Assembly: GCA_002104945.1 (NCBI GenBank)
Contig: MCFH01000027.1
Coordinates: 22,501 to 86,500, forward strand
Direction of reading: 5' to 3'
DNA: 64,000 nucleotides
From: Piromyces finnis
Taxonomy: Eukaryota; Neocallimastigomycota; Neocallimastigomycetes; Neocallimastigales; Neocallimastigaceae
The position numbers were made by a program, and so were the translations under genes. The notes under the pieces are model-generated. The model was not told the DNA's origin and made no database searches. It saw only the letters and a list, made by a program, of their open reading frames with translations. Within the stretch, counting starts at the first letter, position 1. Each line of letters starts with the position of its first letter. Shown piece by piece: positions 57,252-64,000 of the stretch.

Positions 57252-60200
57252 TTTCTTTATTGTTATTTCTTTTTTTAATATTTACTATTTTTTATTATTC
57301 AAAATAAAAAAAAAAAAACTACGGTAATCTTTCTTAATGTAATATAATTAATAGTTTGTATAATGATATTGAAAAATAGGTTCGATACTGAGTTCTTTTA
57401 TAATGTCTTTATTAGCTTCAAAATTGACAATTATATTTTTAATAAAATTAGGTATAATAATTATATAGCAGAGTGAATACAATATATATAATATTTGTAT
57501 AATTATATTAAATATGAATAATACTACAATGCATATATATTAAAATAAATATAATAATAAAATGGTAAGTATATTTTATAATAAAATTATTTAAATAATG
57601 GAGTATTAATAAAGTATAAATTATATTACAAAGGTATATGTGGATAGTATTTTTTTTTCCTTTTTTTTTTATTTTTAATTCTTTTATAAAGGTCTATCTA
57701 TAATGAATTATTTTTATATTTGGTATTTTTAAAACAAAAATTACATAATCAAAAAAAAAAAACTTTATATTAACACTATATTTTATATATTAATATAATT
57801 ACTTTTATTTATTAATACACAAAATAAAAAAAAAAAGAAAGGATAAGGAAAAAAGAAATATCTTTTATATTTTTTTTTAAAAAATGAAAGTTTATATCAT
57901 ACATTTAATTATCTATTTCTTTTTTAATATATTTCAAAAGAATAATTATTAAATTTATAATATATTATGATGTTATTACAATATAAAAAAATAAATTGAA
58001 TATTTGAAGCCTTTACATTCTACCTTATATTAAAGATACATAGAATATCTTCAAAATCATATAAAATAAAGTTTTTATTAGATTAAATAAAAAAGAATTT
58101 TAATATAAAACAAAAAAGAGTAATAATAAAATTGAAAATTGTCATCTTTTTGTAAAGTAGTAAAATGTAATAATAAATATATTTCTTTATTTTAAGATAT
58201 AATATTTAATGTTTTTTACTTATTTTATATTATAATATCGAATGTATTTTCAATAAACATACTTTTTTTTTTTTTCTTTTTCAGTAAAACCTAAAGAATC
58301 AATTTGAAAATTGTAAAGATTTTATAATTATTAATTAAATTTAATTAAATAGTAATAATATTTGAAATATATTATAATATATTATAATATATTATTAATT
58401 AAATTGTTTTTTGATCTTTTTGATTTTTTGAAAGAATTTCAAAAGCATTTTAATATTTTTCATATAAATATAATTACAAAATTATTATTATTATATGAAT
58501 ATGAATAAAACGTTTTTTATATATTATATTACGGCTATTATTTAATTAATGCTTATGAATTTTAAATATTTTAAAATAGTTTGACATTTATTTTTAATAG
58601 GATTATGAAAACGCTCAATATTACCTTTATTTGTTTCTACCCATATATTAACTTTGATAAATTATTATCATTCATTTTGAATTTTTAGTTCTTTTATATA
58701 TTTTATTTTTATATGAACAATATCGTTTTTCATAATAATTATAATTATCATATTTTTTTTTGTCCTTTCAATTTTTTAAAAAGTAATTTTTCCATATTAC
58801 ATATTACTTTTCTTTTACATATTGTTCAGTTTTATATTAAAAATAGTATATATTAATTAGATAGTGATATATTACAGGAGTTGACATGCTTTTAAATCAA
58901 TTCATATATTTTTAATTAAAAAATAATTTAATATATAGTCTGCTTATAATGTATACGTTATTAAATATTGTAATAAAAGTAAATTTTTTATAAGTAGAAA
59001 AGAGCCAATAAAAATAACTTAAGATCTAATGAATCCACATTTCCAAATAATTTTAAATATTTTTAAGTTTTCTAAAAAACTTAAAACTTTATTTTTTGTT
59101 TTGAAACAAAACTACCAAAACCAAAAATGATACACAGATTTCTTTTTAAATAACTCTGATTTTATAATCATTGCTTTATTATAAAAAATATAGATAATTA
59201 AAAAAATTAAAAGATTAATATATCATTTAACCTCTACTATTTAAATATTTATTTTTAAAAATCTTATTATTTAATATTTAATATTTATTATTTTTTTTAT
59301 TTTTTAGATTTTATCATGTATTATATTACATTAAGGATTATCATTATATTCGTACCTATTTTAATAAATAATATTAAAAAATTGGTTTAATTTACTTCAC
59401 ATATAATAAAATGAATCTTAAAATATATTGTTATGAATAAATAATATTATAGAGTCTTTCCTAATTATATTTATTATTAGATAATTCTTGAAGAAAAAAA
59501 AATTTTTTTAAAAAAAAAATTAAAAAAAAAACTTCTATATATTATTGATATATATTTATATATTTACTTTCTCATTTATTTGTTTAATTTTATTTATTCA
59601 TTATTGAATTATATTAATAATAATAAATGAATATAGAAATAACTTAATAAGAAAACATGTTTTCTTATTTAAAAAAATATGAAATGCATATGCATATTTA
59701 ATATCTTCCAAAATAAAATAATATATTAATAATAATTATTAAATAAAAAATATTTTCTATATAGAATTAAAATTTAATTAAAAAAATATATCATAACAAT
59801 GGTTCAACCCTATTTCTATATGTAGAAAAGGATTGAGTCAATGTTATTATTAGATATGCTCTTTATGATATATAATTGATATTTTAATCACAAATTATCA
59901 AAAAGATTTTTTTAAAACTTTTACTCTTAATATATTTCTTAAATAAATTTTGTCCTTTCTTTTTTTTATAGAATAAAAATGTGGTGAATCGTATAGAATT
60001 ATGCCAAGAAAAAAAAAAAAAAAAAAGGAAATTATATTATTTATTTTTAAGTTAGATAATCTTGTTTTAGATACTAAAAAATACTTTAAAGATTTATATT
60101 CTTAAAAAAAAATAAACTATAATATTAGAAATTTAAAATGGTTAATTTTTTTTTTTTTTTTTTTTGTAGTGAATGTAATATGAATTTATAAAATATAATA

Positions 60201-60395
60201 ATAAAAATGCATTCTATCAATTCTAGACTATTCTTTTGATTTACTTTTAAATATTATTAAAAAATTATATTTTTATTCATTATATATTAACTTGGAATAG
60301 TGTATATTTAGGATCATTTCAAAAAGAACTATATCAAAAATAGATTATTGGAATAATACATTGGATGATTTAATTCTGAAATAGTTTAAAATAAT
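57053..60395. other. AT-rich intergenic region
   Basis: About 3.3 kb without a recognisable gene. Homopolymers (T-run about 57219-57250, A-runs, T-run about 60147-60167) and low-complexity A+T sequence; a TATAATATAT triplication near 58370-58395. The ZIP promoter should lie just right of 57052. Confidence 0.6.
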
Positions 60396-60467
60396 TAGCA
60401 GCGGTATGTTTCGATCATACGACCTGTGGGTTATGAGCCCACCACGCTTCCACTGCGCTACGCTGCT
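60396..60467 (-). tRNA. Initiator tRNA-Met (anticodon CAT)
   Basis: On the minus strand the acceptor AGCAGCG pairs perfectly with CGCTGCT, discriminator A. The A1:U72 pair, the three G:C pairs next to the anticodon loop (GGGCTCATAACCC) and the ATCGAAA T loop are eukaryotic initiator features. LTRs F3, G2 and A5 lie stacked 16-18 nt upstream. Confidence 0.96.
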
Positions 60468-60485
60468 TATTTCTTAAATTTATTG

Positions 60486-61316
60486 TGTAAGAATTAATAA
60501 TTATTTTTTGTATAAATTAATTCTTATTTAATTATTTTTTAATTATTAAATTAATTATTTATTTAAACTATTAGCATACATTCATTTAAATTACTATAAA
60601 CATTTATCTATATTGATATTAATTATTCATTTACTTAATTTAAAATTTATTTAATTACTATATTAATTATTTATTTATTTAATTTAGTAATATATTTAAA
60701 ATAATAGTAAACATTCATTTATTTTTTAATTAATAATTTTTGTATTACATTTTATAAGAAACATTATATATTTTATTTTACGTTTGTATTTTATATTTAT
60801 GTATCGTATCTTGAAATAACTTATAGAAACAATTAGAAAATATAAATACATATTAGGACAATCGGATATTAAGGTTTTTCCGAATTTTAATCGGTTTTAC
60901 TTAATATTACGATGATTGATATATTAGTTATCAATCGAATATCTTTTTAGGTTTTTCTTCTAGTCTTTTCCTAAAAAGATTATTTGTTAAGATTAGAAAT
61001 TCTTTATTAAACTTTAAATTATCAAAAAATTATAAATATAAGGACTCTGGAATTCCACTAAAGAATCCAGAGTTATTATTTTAAGACAATTATAATAAAT
61101 AACCCTTTCAAAAACTATATTCATAAAAAATATTTACATTAAAGATAGTCTTAATATTTTGTGTTTGTTATTATAATTCACTTATAATAAACTCTTTAAG
61201 ATAAGTATTCATTTTTATTTACTATTAAGAAACTTCTCAATTTAATAATACATATTACGATTTGTATTATTATATTGTAGATAATAATTATTATTAAATA
61301 TATAATAATTATTACA
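60486..61316 (-). mobile_element. Solo LTR, family F (copy F3), TSD TATTG
   Basis: 831 bp, plus-strand ends TGTAAGAATTAATAATT and ATAATTATTACA, with TATTG on both sides (60481-60485, 61317-61321). Target bases TG are the first two of LTR G2. It lies 18 nt upstream of the initiator tRNA 5' end. Confidence 0.9.
60861..61073 (-). ncRNA. Structured RNA domain in F LTR (copy in F3)
   Basis: H1 is ACTCTGGATTC/GAATTCCAGAGT (T:A pairs of other copies replaced by G:C). Stem b is TCTTTTTAGG/CCTAAAAAGA (10 bp). H4 is GATTGATA/TATCAATC. H5 inner stem is CCGA/TCGG. Stem a has one mismatch. Confidence 0.6.
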
Positions 61317-61319
61317 TAT

Positions 61320-61737
61320 TGATACGTGACGAACAGAAAATACTACTTTTGGTAGAAATTCCAGGTTAATTCATATAAGGGTTAAGATAATAATAAATTA
61401 ATAATAACTTTAATTAATAATGAAATTAATTAATATGAAATTAATTAAAAAAAAAATATTTAATATGTACTAATATAAATATAATTAATAATTAAATAAT
61501 TAAAATGATGTTCTTGATTTTGTAATTAAGTTCCAAAGATAATAAGATATAATAAAATGAGAAATTTAGTAGTAGTTTAGTAATATTAATAGTGAATAAG
61601 TAGTATATTTATATAGGAAATATAGTTATTTCAAATATGTATTATTAATAATAAATAAATGTAAAAATACTAATTATAATATATTTTAATAAAGATAAAT
61701 ATTTAATAATAATAAAAGGCTTATTTTGTTTATAATA

Positions 61738-61772
<35 letters not shown>

Positions 61773-61909
61773 TAAATAAGTAAATAAATACATAATAACT
61801 ATATCACATAATTATTAATAACTGGAATATATTATTTCAGCAATATTCCTTATTACCACAACCTCAAAATAAATAATAATATTATGATATTTTATTTTAT
61901 AACGTATCA
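61320..61909 (+). mobile_element. Solo LTR, family G (copy G2), TSD TTAT
   Basis: 590 bp, nearly identical to G1 (5503-6091). With F3 removed its left flank is TTAT (60480-60483) and the right flank is TTAT (61910-61913). Its first base is then 16 nt from the initiator tRNA 5' end. Confidence 0.9.
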
Positions 61910-61912
61910 TTA

Positions 61913-62713
61913 TAATAAATAATGAAATTAATAAATATAAAATTATTATTAAACCTGATTTAAGTTAACCCTAAAAGTAACTTAAAACAAGTTATAGTTT
62001 AATTAAGTACTTTACCAAAATTCTTAAATAAAATTAATCCTAAACACTGCATATATTTTGATTATTGAAAGAAAATAATAAACTTTAATTAATCGAGATC
62101 AAAATATATAACTTTTGTTAAATTAATTGTTAAATTAAATATTTAATAACTTCGTTAGTAAATTACACTTTAAAAGTAAACAAATATAATAATTCATGTT
62201 ATAAAATAATATAATTAAACACCTTTATTAAAACATTAAAAATAATTATTACTTTAATTAATTGTAAAATAAACAACTTTTTATATTCTTTAACTTTTAA
62301 TTATTTCTTTTATTGTTATTTCTAATTACTTTTATTGTAAATAGTTATTAATTTTATTGTTTTAATGTAAATAGTATAAATTTAAAAGAAAATATAAATA
62401 CATGTAAATATTCTTATTTTAATCATTATTATTATTATTAATAAAGAAATTTTATATAGTTAGATTAATATTTTATAATTTTAATAATCACTTTTATACT
62501 TAAATAAATAAAAATTTTAAATATTTAAATATTAGAAAAACAAGTGTTTCTAATAAAACCATTTAGTGTTTTAACAAAACAATTTTTTTAATTTTTATAA
62601 AAACGATTTTAAATCTTAATCAATATAACTTATATAGTTATAACAAAAGATATAATATAATAATCACTTTTTGAAGTAAAATTCAAAATTAAGATTATTA
62701 TCAAATTATATCA
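61913..62713 (+). mobile_element. 5' LTR of a family A element (copy A5)
   Basis: About 801 bp, TAATAAATAATGAAATT to AAATTATATCA. It is followed one base later by a tRNA primer binding site, so it is the 5' LTR of a longer element that runs off the window. Without G2 and F3 its edge would lie about 15 nt upstream of the initiator tRNA. Confidence 0.88.
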
Positions 62714-62714
62714 A

Positions 62715-62736
62715 TGGTCCTTCGAACCGGAGAATC
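62715..62736 (+). other. Primer binding site complementary to tRNA-Tyr 3' end
   Basis: TGGTCCTTCGAACCGGAGAA begins one base after the LTR. Its complement ends ...TTCGAAGGACCA, which fits the 3' end of eukaryotic tRNA-Tyr (acceptor CCTTCGA, discriminator A, CCA). This is where reverse transcription of the family A element would be primed. Confidence 0.8.
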
Positions 62737-63090
62737 AAAATAAGGTAAATATATAAATTTTCTTTATATAAAAATTTCATATAGAATAGTAAAATATTCT
62801 ATGAAATTAATTAAATAATCAAGTTATAATAGTATAGAATAGATAGTTAATAGAATAGTTAAATATTCTCAATATTTTATCTATTTAGAAATTATAACTT
62901 ATTAAATAATAAAATAATATTAAAATAATAAATCAATATTCAATATTGAAATATTATTTAAATATTATTAAATCAATATTAAAATAAAATAAATAAATTA
63001 TAATACTTAATAGTATAGTATTAATATAGTAAATTGATATATAAACATTATATATTAGATAAAATATATAGATATTTTAAATAAGAAAAG

Positions 63091-63134
<44 letters not shown>

Positions 63135-64000
63135 GTATAGAAAAATTATTAGATAAATAGATTGATAATATTATAAATAAGATAGTTGAAAGAATTAATT
63201 ATAATAATAAAATAGGTATATATACATTAGATATATATACATAAAAATAAATATATAATAAAAATAAATCAAAATAATAATAAATAAAGATTTAAGTATA
63301 TATATATAAAAAATATATATACACCAAACAAACCAAAAAAAAAAAAAAAAAAAATTATAAATATAAAACTTTATAAATAAAAATACTTGTAAAAATATAC
63401 TAGGAGCGTATAGAGCTCATATACAGAGTTTCAGTGTATAATTAACTAGTTTCAGTTGGTTAGAAACTATAACTGTTAATCACTGAAGTATTTGTAAAAG
63501 TAGGACGAGTGTGAATAGCACGCTTACCTGGGGGAAGGGATTGTTAGTGTGATAAAAAGTACGCAATACAGGACTCTCAAGTTGAATACTTTTGTGAACT
63601 CTGGCGAATAAGGAACTTTAGTCACCGAAGGCTAAAGGTTTGTCGTGAAGGTAAAGCGACATAAAAATATATAGTTTAAATTTATTTTGAGGTCTAGTAT
63701 ATCACCTCTAGTTAGTAGCTTTTTCCGGTTAATTAAATTGTTGTAAGGCACTAAAAAGCGAAAAATAAATCCTGTAAGTAAAGTTTTATATTTAATTATT
63801 TTTTTTAAAAGAAAAAGAAATACATAAATTATAATTATAAATTAATAATTATAATTTATAAATTAAAGATAAAAATTATTTAATAAAAATTATAAAATAT
63901 AATCATCGGTCAAATAAAATTAAGAGTATTGTTATAAATTTTAAATAATAAAAGCAATAATATTGAGTTGTCTTTTTAGTTAATTTTCAGCGAAAAATAA
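62737..64000 (+). other. Leader of the family A element (continues beyond window)
   Basis: About 1.26 kb of AT-rich sequence with a long A-run (63095-63132) and a GC-richer block at about 63395-63770. No gag start is seen before the window ends. The block is similar in position and composition to the leader of the gypsy element at 9093-9983. Confidence 0.6.

Noticed and set aside
63395-63770. GC-richer block as a tRNA or snRNA gene
   Set aside because: No A/B boxes with tRNA folding and no snRNA signature; it fits a retrotransposon leader after the family A primer site.

Overview
This is nuclear DNA of a very AT-rich eukaryote, most likely an early-diverging fungus. The best guess is an anaerobic gut fungus (Neocallimastigomycota). 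The evidence is: a fungal-looking partial 5S rRNA gene, five eukaryotic tRNA genes including an initiator tRNA, chromodomain Ty3/gypsy retrotransposons, short introns with TACTAAY-type branch sites, long A+T spacers with AAT microsatellites, and a large ankyrin-repeat protein. The lineage call is inference; no marker protein settles it.

Layout. 1-3.8 kb: partial 5S rRNA, micro- and minisatellites, tRNA-Leu and tRNA-Arg. 3.8-43.9 kb and 60.5-64 kb: almost entirely LTR retrotransposons, mostly solo LTRs, stacked and nested. Three elements keep coding sequence. A chromodomain gag-pol element lies at 8654-15174 (identical-looking 439-bp LTRs, 5-bp target duplication ATACC, one frame break). A gag/pol element lies at 24573-32146 (target duplication ACGTT), with a textbook -1 frameshift signal between gag and pol. 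A decayed pol lies at 16472-18805, with a further deleted relative at 43477-43913. 44.4-57.1 kb: gene-bearing region with an ankyrin-repeat protein (minus), a RING-CH membrane protein (plus) and a three-exon ZIP metal transporter (minus). A GC-richer SINE-like insertion with a perfect 13-bp target duplication lies between the first two. 60.4 kb: initiator tRNA-Met.

The main result is how the LTRs are arranged. Four of the five tRNA genes (Arg, Ala, Thr, iMet) carry an LTR edge 14-16 nt upstream of the mature tRNA 5' end. Behind that edge further LTRs are stacked, repeatedly flanked by the same 4-bp target (TTAC at Thr, CAAA at Ala, TTAT at iMet, TCAT in the Arg stack). This is what Ty3-like, Pol III-guided integration would leave if it hit the same position again and again. 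A second LTR group (family F, 5-bp duplications) is inserted in five of five resolvable cases so that the last two bases of its target are the first TG of one of the tRNA-directed LTRs.

Family F LTRs also contain a domain of about 220 nt with hairpins and an H-type pseudoknot. The stems are kept by compensatory changes across seven divergent copies, which makes it a good candidate for an undescribed structured RNA.

Family letters (A, B, C ... P) are working names given here from internal repeats. Target duplications and nesting were read by eye; no alignment or folding program was run.
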